Shown here: piece by piece, positions 28,201 to 41,200 of the stretch
Position numbering within the stretch: the stretch's first letter is position 1
Layout: every line of letters starts with the position of its first letter
Origin: Sinohyriopsis cumingii
Lineage: Eukaryota; Mollusca; Bivalvia; Unionida; Unionidae
Assembly (NCBI GenBank): GCA_028554795.2
Contig: CM068835.1
Location: forward strand, 35,296,401-35,360,400
DNA: 64,000 nucleotides
Direction of reading: 5' to 3'
Made by a program: the position numbers and the translations under genes
Notes under the pieces: generated by a model
Told to the model about the DNA's origin: nothing
Databases searched by the model: none
What the model saw: the letters and a program-made list of their open reading frames with translations, nothing else

Positions 28201-31200
28201 CGAGAAAGTTTTCCTCCTGATTAATATGTTTCTTAACTTCTGACTTAAATTTTAGAAATATACATTAAATCCAAGCCAGATGAGTTCCAACAAGTCAACT
28301 GCTTTTAGTGCATTGAGCATCCACTTGAGGTACCTAACTCCAGTAATGATATTGGCAAAACTTATATTCACTGCCCTCAACTACTTACAATATTTTTAAT
28401 TGAAAGTTATAGACAGTCACATATTTGCTCAGCCTGAAATGCAAGTACACTCTGGTAAATAGCAGGCATTCATGACAAATAAACCATTCATGAGAATTAA
28501 ATCAGAGTATTTTGTCTGACTTTTCAGTTTCCTCTGATCATTCCCACCCAGTGTTAGATATATGGTCTGTTATGCTGAGACAGGAAGTCAGAGTGTATAC
28601 CCTAATGAAACCATGTGGTAGTAGAATAAACCTGTCTGTTTATGATATGGTTTCTATAATTAAGTGATGCTATATTGACTCTAACTCACCTGAAATCAAT
28701 AAAAAGAATATTAATCTTTCCTAGTCATAAAAATTTGAACATAAATTTGAAACATTAATAAGCCAAAATATGAGCTGATTATCTAGTATTTAAAAGATTC
28801 TTCTCCATAATGCTGCATTGCCTAGTCACACGACCACTAAATCATGAAGAAAGGATCATCCAAGCAAGCAATGTGAGAAAGGGCCAAGTACAAGACCCAC
28901 ACAACTGTTTCAGATCTTGATTTGAGTGACAGCTTATTAAAGATATAAAGCATGTTTTTATTGTATGTCTGAAAAATAAATCGTCTTTCTGTCAATTTCA
29001 TGCAGCCAAGTATCAATGCAAGATCACATAACTTTGCTATGCCACTGCATGTTTTGGCAAATTCCTGCTTTTCAACAGGGAATGTACTCCCACCCCATAT
29101 TACTGTCCAAATATCTAACATTGTGTGGGATAGGTCAGAGGAAATTCTGACTGTGAGATGCAGTTATATTGAAAAAAAATGCTTTTTGAATTTTGTAGAA
29201 ATGAAAAAGTCTCTCTGTTTTTCTCAGATCACAAACCAATACTATAAAAACTTGCAAGAGAAAAGAATTATTATTTAAATTATTTGAAATTTCAAAACTT
29301 TCCAGTTTTTGCAACATTCAACATCTGCTGGCAAAAAACTATAATTTTTAACTTAAAATCCTAACTAAGAATAGGGAACATTTACCTTGTCAGATTGGTG
29401 ACCAGCAAACCATGTGGTGCACCTGTGGCATCAAGGCCCACCTCCACTTTGAAGTCAGAGTCCATCAATATGACATCACAGATACATCCATCTGAAGGCC
29501 GCACATATGTCACAAATGTGTCTTTTACTACAAGCCACCTGTAATGAAAATCTGAAGTTAAAGCACTGTCCAACTTTGAAGGTTATCAAATCATTCTATG
29601 AAAGTCAGAGTTATCTTATCAACTTTTGGAATGGTAATTTAGTAAAATATAACTAAACTGTCTGTATGTCTTGGGTGCTTAGTTAAGTAACTGAGTAATT
29701 CTATCGGTAGAAACTAAGCTACAGTAAGATCATTCATTAGTATAAACAGTAAGACCATTCATTCATAGAAACAGTGAGACCATTCATTAGTAGAAACAAT
29801 GAGACCATTCATTAGTATAAACAGTGAGACCAATCATTTGTAGAAACAGTAAGACCATTCATTCATAGAAACAGTGAGACCATTCATTAGTATAAACAGT
29901 AAGACCATTCATTAGTATAAACAGTAAGACCATTCATTCGTAGAAACAGTGAGAAAATTCATTAGTATAAACATTGAGACCATTCATTAGTATAAACAGT
30001 GAGACCATTCATTAGTATAAACAGTAAGACCATTCATTCGTAGAAACAGTAAGACATTCATTCGTAGAAACAGTGAGACCATTCATTAGTAGAAACAATG
30101 AGACCATTCATTCGTAGAAACAGTAAGACCATTCATTAGCAGAAACAATGAGGCCATTTGTTAAAATATGCAAATACACAAACCCCAGTTTGTCATGCTC
30201 ACCTTTTATTTAGCTGGAAAGTATTAAAAAAACTTGAACACTGAGTGTAATTTAAAAAGTTTTATGGTGGCTACATTAGATATCACACAGGCATCATTTA
30301 TATTGAGGACCAATCAGACATCTTAAGTCATTTAGTAAAATCTGATATGACCATCCATTCAGGATTAGTAGCGACAACAAGATCATCAAGAAGGTCCCAT
30401 GGCAGCCATACTGGACGTGTAAATCACACCATTTTCATTTAGGACCAACTCATAACAAATCTTCTGGTCAAAACCCATGGCAATATTATTTTTCAGTCAC
30501 ATGGAGCAGTGATAATACGATTTTAAAGATGGCCACTGTAGCAGATATATTGGGCATTTGATCAGCACCATATTTATAGCCTGCCAAAAATCACATGAAA
30601 TCTTTCTGTGAAAATTCCATGTTGATATGACCATCCATGAAGGTGGAGTATTACAACAAGATTTTCAAGATGGCTACTCTTGTGGCCATACTAGACATTA
30701 GACTGGCACCATTTTTATTTCGGACTAACCAGACATAAGAAGTCTTCTGGTGACAACCCTGTCAGTATGACTTTCTGTTTAGGAGAACCCCTACAAAAAA
30801 AAATTCATGACTTCATGAACAATCATAACTGTTTGTGAGTGTTCTTGAAATGTTCATGATCAGTTCATCATTTGAGTTCATGAACAAATATATTCATTAA
30901 AGTTCCGCAACTAAGTTCATGAACACTTCAAGAATTTTGATGAATCATGTACTTGAAGTTCATGAACACACTGATGAACTTTTATGAACTATTCTAATAT
31001 CTTTGAAGTTCCTGAAATGTCATGAACATGGTTCATGAACAATTCAAGTACTTTGATGCACCACCAAGATATTTCTTAAAAATGTATATGAAATTTCTAT
31101 ATCATTATACATGTACTCACAAAATGTTCATGAAAATTTATCATACAAACTTCTCACAATAATTATATTAGTGAAATATAAATAAAGGTGAATATTTTCT

Positions 31201-32231
31201 TTTTTTAAATGATATGATACTGTATAAATATTCATAGAGATCTAATTCAATACTTGTGTACTTAACCTGAGTCGTTCTGGATTAATATGGGAAAATATTT
31301 TCTGGCCAGCATGAACTAAATGTATTTGCTATAAAAGCTTTCAATGACTCTGTTCTAACATTTTTGTCCATAACTGTCATAAACTGCATATTCTGTTGAC
31401 TTAGTCACTGGTTGCCAATTTGCCATAAAAACCGAAATATGTAAACAATGATTATCCTGATCGGATGATTGTGAAAGAAGACGCGATATGATTGGTTAAT
31501 ATAAGTGCAAGAAGCTAAGCCTCCTTTTCCCCACAAAAGAAAGATCACGCAAACAGTTCTGCAACAAGTAAAAACCTTGAACTAAAACCGTGGAATCCCA
31601 TGGAATGGACAGATAAGAATATTTTCAATATCATTTGTTGTAAGTAAGTAGAAGTGCAGAGAAGCAATTAAGAAGAATATGAAGGAAATGGTTTGGTGAG
31701 AGCAAAATTAGGCGGAAAAATGTACCCAACAAAGATCATCAAAACTACGGTGAGTATCTTTTTCTTGGTCAGTCGTGATGATTTCAGTGGAAGCTGTATG
31801 GATATTTTATTGGTTTCTATATGTCATCATGCTAGTTTTAACCAAACTAATGATACATGATTTTCTTCAGACCTAATTTAAACTTGCTCTTCCAATTCTT
31901 AAAATCACTAAACATTAGTACAGCATCTACGATAAAAACTGAGATGTTCTATTTCATCTTCTTTTTCATGACATCACTATTTCTATGATCTGATAATTTT
32001 GTAATTTAAAACAAAAAAAACTAAAATAGTTAATGTGTCAAACTGTACACAATACAGGTGCAATTTATAACAATGTGATGAAACCGGAAGCAGCTATACG
32101 CAACATGTGAGTCAGAGTGGATGCATTATTGACATGCTAAGGGCTTATACCACAAAATTCTGATGTTTTATCAATAAAAAATGGTGAAAAATTTTGAAAG
32201 CACAAAATAACTGTTATCTGTACTGTATATA

Positions 32232-32280
<49 letters not shown>

Positions 32281-35200
32281 TTATTTATTTATTTACACAC
32301 ACACACACATACACACACACAGATAAGGTTATTTAGTGAACGATGTTGTCAAAATATTTTGTCATATTTTATTGATTAAAACATCCGACTCCTGTGACTA
32401 TACCTATGGCTAGCCAGCTTCATTTAAAATACAACTAGTGACAAAATTCTTCAAATAATATAAATGCTCAGTAAGTTGTGTACTGAGTGTAAGGGAATAT
32501 TCGACAGGTGGCAACCTGATTATTCTTGGAGATTTCAACTTTCACTTTGACTGTCCCAGAAACACAAATACATCAAAACTCATAGATTCCATTCATGTTT
32601 TCAACCTCAGTCAGTTCACCAACCCACCCATAACCATGGTCACATTTTAGACTGGATTCTTCATAGACCTGATGATAACATTCTATGGTCCTCCCTGGTA
32701 TCCCATGACCTTGCATCAGATCACCTCTGCATTATATGCCATCTTGACGTATCAGTCCCTAACCCTCTACCTTTACCTGCTACTAAGAAAAACCTCTGTA
32801 TGATAAATAGAACCAAACTAATGCACGACATCCAAGCTAACCTAACAACTTGCTTATCTCCTACCGCAGAACAACTCGATAACTGTCTGCATTCATTGTT
32901 TGACAAACATGCCCCAGCTACCAAGTGCAGAGTACACTGGTCAACAGTGAAATCATTACTGACTTGAAAAGGCCCTAATCTGTAGTATTTTGGTGTGCCG
33001 AACACGAATATAACCGTGAAAAATTTGTATTGGCTCTCGTTTTGAAGATATTCATATACCTCATTTTCTATGTTTCACTGTGTAAATTTCTCCAGTAGGA
33101 CTGCAGCAACATCCGGAATAATGATGTAACATTGCATAATACCATCATGCTCACATCATCCACAGTTGATTGCATCATTTTCTGATGCAATGCAATACTA
33201 ATGCCATGCGGCTGCTGAAGTAAGTTGACGTCAGCAGTGTACTATACATGTGTAGGCCTATTATACTAATGCCAGGCGGCTGCTGAAGCTGACGTAAGCA
33301 GTGTACTATATAAAGCCCAATCAGATAGGTTCAGCATTTAAAATATTTTAGACGTTGTGCGAGACAGTTCAAGCTACTGTTACATAAAACTTATTATTTT
33401 ATCCATTTACGTACAATAAAGAACAGTAATGCCTCGAAAGTGTGTTAATACCGCGGACAATTTTTGCTATATTTGTGGGGAAGTGACATTTGCCAACCAG
33501 AAGAAAAGTATCAATTCTCAAGTGAAGAAGGCATATCATCTTTACTTCGGATGCAAGGTTGGTGACCAAGACAAGCCTTGGGCTCCGCATATATGCTGTG
33601 CTACATGTACAACACAGCTTTCACAGTGGTTGAATTGCAAAAGGTCATCAATGCCGTTTGCAGTCCCAATGGTGTGGAGAGAGCCAAGCAACCACCTAAA
33701 TGACTGTTACTTCTGCTTGGTTCCTCCTCTTTCCGGCGGAATAACGAAGCGAAAGAAGTCGAGAATAGTCTACCCAAACATTCCGTCTGCATTGAGACCA
33801 GTTCCACATGGTGAGGGACTTCCTATTCCAGAACCTCCAGCAGAATATTCTCTTGATTCATCTGACGAAGACAAAGGTGAGTCGACCTGTTCTTCTCCTG
33901 GTCCATCAGCATGCAGTGATCCAGATTTTCACTGTGGTGCATCATCAACCCCACACAGAATAACACAGGAAGAACTAAATGACCTGATTCGTGATTTGGA
34001 CTTATCAAAGAACAAGGCAGAATTGCTAGGATCAAGACTCCAACAATGGAATCTTCTAGAAGAAGATGTCACAATTACTGCATATCGAAAGCGCCACCAG
34101 CAATTGGAGCCTTTCTTCAGAAAGGAAAGTAATCTGATATTCTGTTCCGATATTGAGGGCCTCATGAATGCTTTAAAAATCACTCATGACCCACAAGAAT
34201 GGAGACTATTTGTGGACTCTTCGAAACTGAGTCTCAAGGCTGTGCTTTTGCACAATGGAAACATTCTTCCATCTATTCCAGTAGCGTATGGTGTCCACAT
34301 GAAAGAGACATACGATAACTTAAGGCAGCTACTGAATTCCATTGAGTATAACAAGTACAGCTGGCACCTCTGTGGTGATTTGAAGGTAGTTGCTCTTTTA
34401 ATGGGACTGCAGCAAGGATATACAAAATACATGTGTTTCTTATGCGAGTGGGATAGCCGAGCAAGGGAAATGCACTACATGAGGAAGGAATGGACTCACA
34501 GGCAGAATGTAGCCATTGGAGAGAAGAATATCCAACACCCAGCTCTGGTTGAGGCTCAGAAAATCTTGCTACCACCCCTTCACATCAAACTAGGTTTGAT
34601 GAAGAACTTTGTGAAAGCCATTGACCGGACTTTGCCAGCATTCCGATACCTGCATGAAAAATTCCCTCGACTCAGCGAAGCAAAGATTAAAGAGGGAGTT
34701 TTTGTGGGTCCTCAGATTCGAGAGCTTTTCAAAGATGACCGGTTCAACAACTTGCTGGAAGGTGACGCGAAACAAGCATGGAATGCTTTTCGCCTAGTTT
34801 CTACAAACTTCCTCGGAAATGTTAGGGCAGAAAACTATAAGGAACTAGTAGAAGACATGTTGATGAAGTATAAGAAACTTGGCTGCAATATGTCTCTAAA
34901 GATTCACTTCCTTCATTCCCATTTGGATTTCTTTCCTAGCAACTGTGGTATTGTTAGTGATGAACACGGCGAACGTTTTCATCAAGATATCGCAACAATG
35001 GAACAAAGATACCAGGGAAAATGGTCCACTACAATGCTGGCTGACTACTGCTGGACACTCCTCAGAGATGCTCCCGAACAGCTGTACAAGAGACAGGCGA
35101 AGAAATCTAAGATGTAGTCAATGACTTGATTTTTTATAGGTAGGCTATTACAGTTGACCTTTTACTATTGGAATGCATTTCGTTATGTAAACATTAATTT

Positions 35201-38200
35201 CTTGCAGATTACAAAAAAACTAGAGCCAATTTTGCAATTTGACTGTCATATTTGTGTTCAGCACATAAAAATTGATAAGAATTGACTAATTTTATTTCAG
35301 TAACATGACTTTTGTAAAAATTTGTTGTCCAGTGGTATCAATTCAAAAGTGTTCTCCATGGTATAGCAGTGTTAGGGACCAGCTTCGCACTGCTAAAAGA
35401 GACCGCCGTAAAGATGAGAGGCTCTGGCTTTCCACCAGACTCACTATTCATAAGCAAATCTATAAAGTTGCTAAGAAGAATGTCACAAATATAGTCCATG
35501 CAGCAAAATCAGCCCGCTACACTACTAAGATCATGGAAAGTTCCAGCTGCAAAGAGCTCTTCAAGATTACTAACAAGCTAATGTCAAGGAACAAATCAAC
35601 ACCACTTCCAACTACCTTCTCTCCAGTCGTCCTTCTGGACATGTTTGCAAATTTCTTCCGTGACAAAGTACAAACCATTAGAGATAAGCTTGACACCACA
35701 ATTTCAATTGACTTGTTGTCACCATACAGCTGGGATACAGAATTTGAGTGGCAACCAATAGCAGCATTTGAACCTGTCTCTATGGATTTTGTATGTACAA
35801 TCCTGATGAAGAGTGCACCAAAGTCATGTGAACTTGATCCAATTCCAACATCACTGCTGCTTGAGTGCTTAGATCCAGTATTGCCTTCACTAACTGATGT
35901 TATTAATACCTATCTCTCATCTGGGGAATTCCCATCATTTTTCAAAACTGCCATTGTAAAGCCTCTGCTGAAGAAACCAACACTAAACCATAATGATTTA
36001 AAGAACTACCGCCCAGTTTCTAATCTCCCATTCATATAAAATTTTTTAGAAAAGGTTGTTCTATCCCAGCTTGTATCTCATCTAAATTCAAACAGTCTTT
36101 TTAGCAATGTACAATCTGCATATCGCTCTTGCCACAGTACTGAAATTGCTCTTCTAAAAGTAGTTAATGACATTCTCTCTGCATTGGATAGTGGAAAGAT
36201 TACAGTCCTCACCCTCCTTGATTTGTCTGCAGCATTTGACACAATAGACCATGATATATTACTTCACTGTCTCCAGGATGTATTTGGCATTCATGATACA
36301 GCCTTACTGTGGTTCAAGTCCTACTTGATCAACAGGACACAAATTGTATCTGCAAATGGAATACACTCCAGCCCAGTTGATCTATGTTGTGGTGTTCCAC
36401 AGGGGTCTGTTCTTGGACCTGTTCTCTTCATTCTATCACTCAGCCGCTCTCAAGTGTCATAGATCATCATCCAGTGTCTCACCAATTGTACGCTGATGAC
36501 ACCCAAATATACAAATCTAGCCACCCAACTTAAGTTGATGCTACCATCCAAGGTGTAGAGAGGTGCATTTCTGATGTGACATCATGGATGACAGCTGCAG
36601 ATGAATGATGATAAAACTAAGGCCATTCTGATCACAACATAAAGACTTTCTCATTCACATCCTTTACCTCAAACAATAAATATCAGCAACACCAACATTA
36701 AATTCACACAATCAGTACGAAACCTAGGTGTTACTCTGGACAGTACTCTCACACTGCACCAACATGTCATGAACATATGCAAGGCTGCATATCCTGAGCT
36801 GAGACGCATCAGCTCCATTTGCAAATATTTTTCAGTTGATGCTACTAAAACACTTGTGTGTTCATTAGTACTTTCAAGACTGGACTATTGTAACTCAATT
36901 CTGTCTGGTTCATCTCAATATCTACTCCAGAAACTTAAAAAAGTTCAAAACACAGCTGCTTGGATCATACTTACCACGATCAGAGCACACCTCCCCGATG
37001 CTCTTTACCCTACATTGGCTATCCATTCGATCCAGAATCAAACACAAAATTTGTTCTCTTGCTGCGTTTCACTGTCGGACTCTAGTCCAACATACCTATC
37101 TGATCCCACCCATGTATACACACCAGCAAGATACTTACGCTCCTCTTCTGACAATCGTATACTCATTATTCCCACTATGGAAACTAAGTCATATGGACAG
37201 CGTTCTTTTGCATACCAGGGCCCAGCAACGTGGAATGAATTGCCCACTGAACTTAGACACAAAGACACAGTGATCACATTCAAGAGGGCTCTCAAAACTC
37301 ACTTATTTCGACTGCAAGAACAAACTTAAAGATCTAATAATGTTTCCTACCTGAAATATTCCCAGCATGTTTTTTATTTTTTAAAGTTTTTTTTTTAATT
37401 TCATGGTGTTTGTTTTTGTAATAATATTATTATATGTTTTTTATCTTATAGGTGTTGTCTAATGTTGTAAAGTGCTTAGAGCTTCTAAAGATTAGGCACT
37501 ATACAAAGTCCTCATTATTATTATTATTATTATTATTATTTTTAAATAATTTAGAGTTGGATCATAATTATTCCAGTAAATAAGGTGGGTACAAAAATAA
37601 TGTGCTAAAAGCTGAAGTCAATGTTGATCAGAGGTTATCTGTAACTAACCATCTAACTCTATCTTTCTTTCAGATCAGACAGCAGAAAAGTAAAAGTATT
37701 AGAGGATGAAGTTTGTAGGTTAAGGAGGAAAATTTGAAAACTGGAGGATCCTATGGCCAAGATGGAAGAGACATTAAACAGTGACTGCTGTACCAATGTT
37801 AAAGATCCAAACAGTAATCTGATGGAACACCTTAAGTTGCAGAAGGAGACATTCAGTAGTGACAATGGACAGAATTTGATTAAATTATAGGCCCTGAACA
37901 TCTTCACAAAAGAGTTATTTGATAGGTCACAATTGCCCTAATATCTCTTGAAAAATTTCAAACAAAAATTACATAACACACAAGAGGCCCCGAGTGGCCG
38001 AGTGGTCTAAAGCGCTCTCCGTCACGGATCACTGCCATCTCACCTCTGTCTACGTGGGTTCGAGTCTCAGGCTCAGTCAATGTGGATATGTGAGAAAGCT
38101 TGCCGGTAGCTTCTCGTGGGTCGGTGGTTCTTTCCGGGGTTTTCCCGGGTTCTTCCTCCACCATTAATACTGACCGCCATGTATAGCCTATCTTGTGCTG

Positions 38201-41200
38201 AAAAATGGCGTTAAACCCATAACAACAACAACATAATGTACAAAATGTGTTTTGCTAAGAGTCAAAAAAAGAATATCGCTTGTCAGATTACATTCTTTGC
38301 TGTATATTAGAAATGTATCTGAAATTAAATACCATTTTTATGATAATATGTTGCATTTTATACTGTTTTAAAAGCCCCACACACATCTAAGGTCAGATAT
38401 GCAAATTTTTTTATGAAGTCATGAATCATTCATGAGAAACTTTGTTTATCATAGTTCATGAATATGTTCATGCACTTGTTCATGAATGAAGATGATCCAA
38501 TTTGTGAACTTGTATGAACTGTTCATAAAATCAGTTCATGAATATTTCATGAACTGTTCAAGAACAGTTTGTGAAGTGTTGATTCATGAACAGTTCATGA
38601 ATTCATAATTTCATGAACTGACCATTTTCAGTTGATGCACATTCATGAATAGTTCATGAACCTTTTGATGGATTTTCATGAATGGTTCATGAACCGTTCA
38701 AGAACAGTTCATGCGAGTTCATGAATTATTAATGATCATGTCGTATGGGAAGTGTCAATAACAAGATTTTCTAGATGGCTGTTATGGTGGTCATACTGGA
38801 CATCAGATTGGCACCATTTTCATTAGGACCAATTAGACCATTGAAAGAATGTGTAAAGCTTTATGGCAGATCCTTGAAATACTTAACTCTGCTCTGCAGC
38901 GTCAAAGTCATTTAAGATACACCAATGTGGGTGGTATTACAAAAACGCAGAAAGATATAGCTCTAAAATGATACCAAATAATCTGGAAGTTCTAGTTGCA
39001 CTACAAAATACAGAGGGAAAAACCTCATTTTTTGAACCCGTTTTTTTTCTCACCCAAAACTCGCTCATGGTCAGAATGCGATTTTCTGTCTGGATTTTAG
39101 ACCTTTTGGTCTCAGATCTAAAGCAGACTGGTCTGAACTGCACACAGACAGGTGATCTTTTGCAAAAACTAGGATAAGGTGGACATTTGGAATAAAGAGT
39201 GGTCTCGATTAAATTATACTCTACAAAAATCATACCCTAGTGAAAATGTGACTGAAAGAAATCACAGGGAACATTTTTTGACATTCACTCAAATGTTCTT
39301 TTTTTAAACTAAAATTATGGTATTTTAGGAGATTTTAACCAAAATTTCTGAAAATATCAGTGAGTGTGTGATTTGGATTTTTAACTTAGCTTTAACAATT
39401 TTTCAGTCATATTGCTACAATGTCTTGAACAATTTGAGTAGCTTTCAGCAACATTTATATTTCCTGTTTCTGACAGCTGTAATTTTATTGTTCATTTTGG
39501 GAACAACAACTTCTTTCCACATCTTTCCTTATTATATTTCTTTTTCAAATTTTTGTTGATTTTGTTGTATTTCTGTTTAACTTCAATTGGATTTAACTGC
39601 CCTTAACCCTTTACCTCATAGAGCATAGTGACAAAGTGCAGCATGCTATAAATAGAACACCTGTTAACTAGCAGACCGCATACGCATAGCCATGCCTGTG
39701 AATTGTTAAGCAATGTAGTGGTGTTACGTTTAACAGCAGTTTTAACCATTTTACGTTTTAGGTGGACATCTATTATATGTGGAAAAATTTAAGAGTAAAG
39801 TCCGATTGTTATAGATGTGTAATTATTTTTCACAGAAGAATATTTTATGTGCTTTAAAATCGAGAGAGAACTCGTTCACCGTCATGTCAGTGAGGCCGCG
39901 TGACCGACCGTAGCTGCTATTTCCCATACTCGAAATTTACACGTTTTTCGTCTGCGTCTACAACACTAAGTCATATGAATTTGATAATCAATAAAAACTA
40001 ATTGCTGCTTACAAAAATATCAGAGCCTTTACCAAAGTTATCGAATCTTTCGTGGTTGTGATTCTAATCGTAAAAATTTTGTAAGTACTGTATGAAATCC
40101 TGCCTGTGAATTGTTAAGCAATGTAGTGGTGTTACGTTTAACATCAATTTTAACCATTTTACATCTTTGGTACACATATATTATATGTGGAAAAATTTAA
40201 GAGTAAAGTCCGATTGTTACAGCTGTGTAATTATTTTTCACAGAAGAATATTTTATGTACTTTAAAATTGAGAGAGAACTCGTTCACCGTCATGTCAGTG
40301 AGGCCGCGTGACCAACCGTAGCTGCCATTTCTGATACTCAAAATTTACAAGGTTTTTGTGTGTGTCTATATCACTAAGTCATCTGAATTTGATAATTTAT
40401 AAAAACTAATTGTTGCCTACATCAATATCAGACTTTACCTAATTTACTGAATCTTTCGTGGTTGTTATTCTAAGCGTGAAAACTTTGTACGTACTGAATG
40501 AAATCCGCGGCTGCCATTTTGGAGACTGGAGATTACAACCCTGTTACTTTAAATAGCAGATATCGACCAGTGCATGAATAGCGACCACATGATCTGATGA
40601 AATTGTCATTCACAGAAATGAATGTAGTATCTAATAGGGGGGTTTTCCCCGAAGGTGGCGCTACGAAAACTAGCTCAAAATGGCCGATGTTTACAGCAGG
40701 CATCAAAAGGCGCTTCCATGCGAATCTTGTACAGGCGTCAAAAGGCGCTTCCATGCGAATGGAGTAGAGGCGTTCAAAGACATTTGCATGAGGTAAAGGG
40801 TTAAACAGGACTGATTTCTTGATTTCCATTTTAAGGCAGAATTTCGCTTTTCTCCTGAAATGAATCTGATTTTCCTCGATATTGACCCTTTTTTAAAACT
40901 GTCACCGAAACTGTTTTTTTAAAATATAATAGTCAATCTAGTCCCATTCCGCAAAAAGCTTTCTAATAAGTATTTATTCCATATATTATTTAACAGATGA
41001 TTGCTGTAAATAATTTTCTGATTGGTCAAAAGTTTTTACTTGCCCAATGAATCGTCACATAACAGAAATTGATGGGAATGACCATGCTTGCTAAACATGG
41101 TGATTTGAATTTTCAAGCAGGATACAAGTTGGAATAACCATTTGAAAAATGTGCAACATTGAGAATAGTTTGAATGCAAAGTCAATAGGTCCAAACTGAT

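Larger units (their letters stand above)
32935..35334 (+). mobile_element. Intact 2.4-kb DNA transposon, CACTA-like, nested in the LINE
   Basis: The left terminus CACTGGTCAACA and the inverse of the right terminus, CACTGGACAACA, match at 11 of 12 positions. GTA flanks both sides (32932-32934 and 35335-35337) as a 3-bp target duplication. Leaving out the insert and one GTA restores the LINE frame ([13 protein letters not shown]), which proves the borders. The element holds a promoter-like region, one 562-codon gene and short UTRs. CACT termini with 3-bp duplications are known for CACTA/EnSpm elements. The assignment rests on this and on the residue pattern in the protein. Confidence 0.85.
32497..37541 (+). 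mobile_element. 5'-truncated LINE (CR1/L2-like) interrupted by a DNA transposon
   Basis: The 3' part of an apurinic-type endonuclease (GDFNFHF..., [14 protein letters not shown]), a linker, an RT domain and a 3' end with GTAAAGTGCTTAGAG, CACTATACAAAG and (ATT)n are in one plus-strand order. The 5' junction follows GAGTGTAAGGGA and the 3' junction precedes AAATAATTTAGAGTTGG. These two sequences are joined in the element copy at 55486, which shows the empty site. The LINE carries frameshifts and a stop, so this copy is dead. The ATT tail and terminal-domain motif RLDYCNSI fit the CR1/L2/Daphne group; the exact clade is uncertain. Confidence 0.9.
30788..38748. mobile_element. TIR element with GTTCATGAAC-rich ends and BEN-like gene remnants (7.96 kb with insertions)
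   Basis: The left end (30788-31130) and the inverted right end (38410-38748) share terminal CC..TAC and many copies of TTCATGAAC, CAAGAAC and ATGAACTGTTC. Together they form long, imperfect terminal inverted repeats. The element splits a 141-bp minisatellite unit, with a possible 3-bp GAA duplication (30785-30787 and 38749-38751). About 5 kb of the interior is a later LINE insertion and 250 bp a SINE, leaving an original length near 2.7 kb. The interior has gene-like remnants at 31590-31750 and 37670-37890. A partial second copy is at 55486-56568. I do not recognise the superfamily. Confidence 0.72.

Noticed and set aside
32194-32379. Short protein with Tyr-Ile and Thr-His runs
   Set aside because: It is a translated compound microsatellite.
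35305-36039. Intact LINE protein starting at the ATG at 35305
   Set aside because: The first ten codons belong to the end of the inserted transposon. The real LINE sequence begins after 35334 and continues past the stop at 36039 with further RT motifs.
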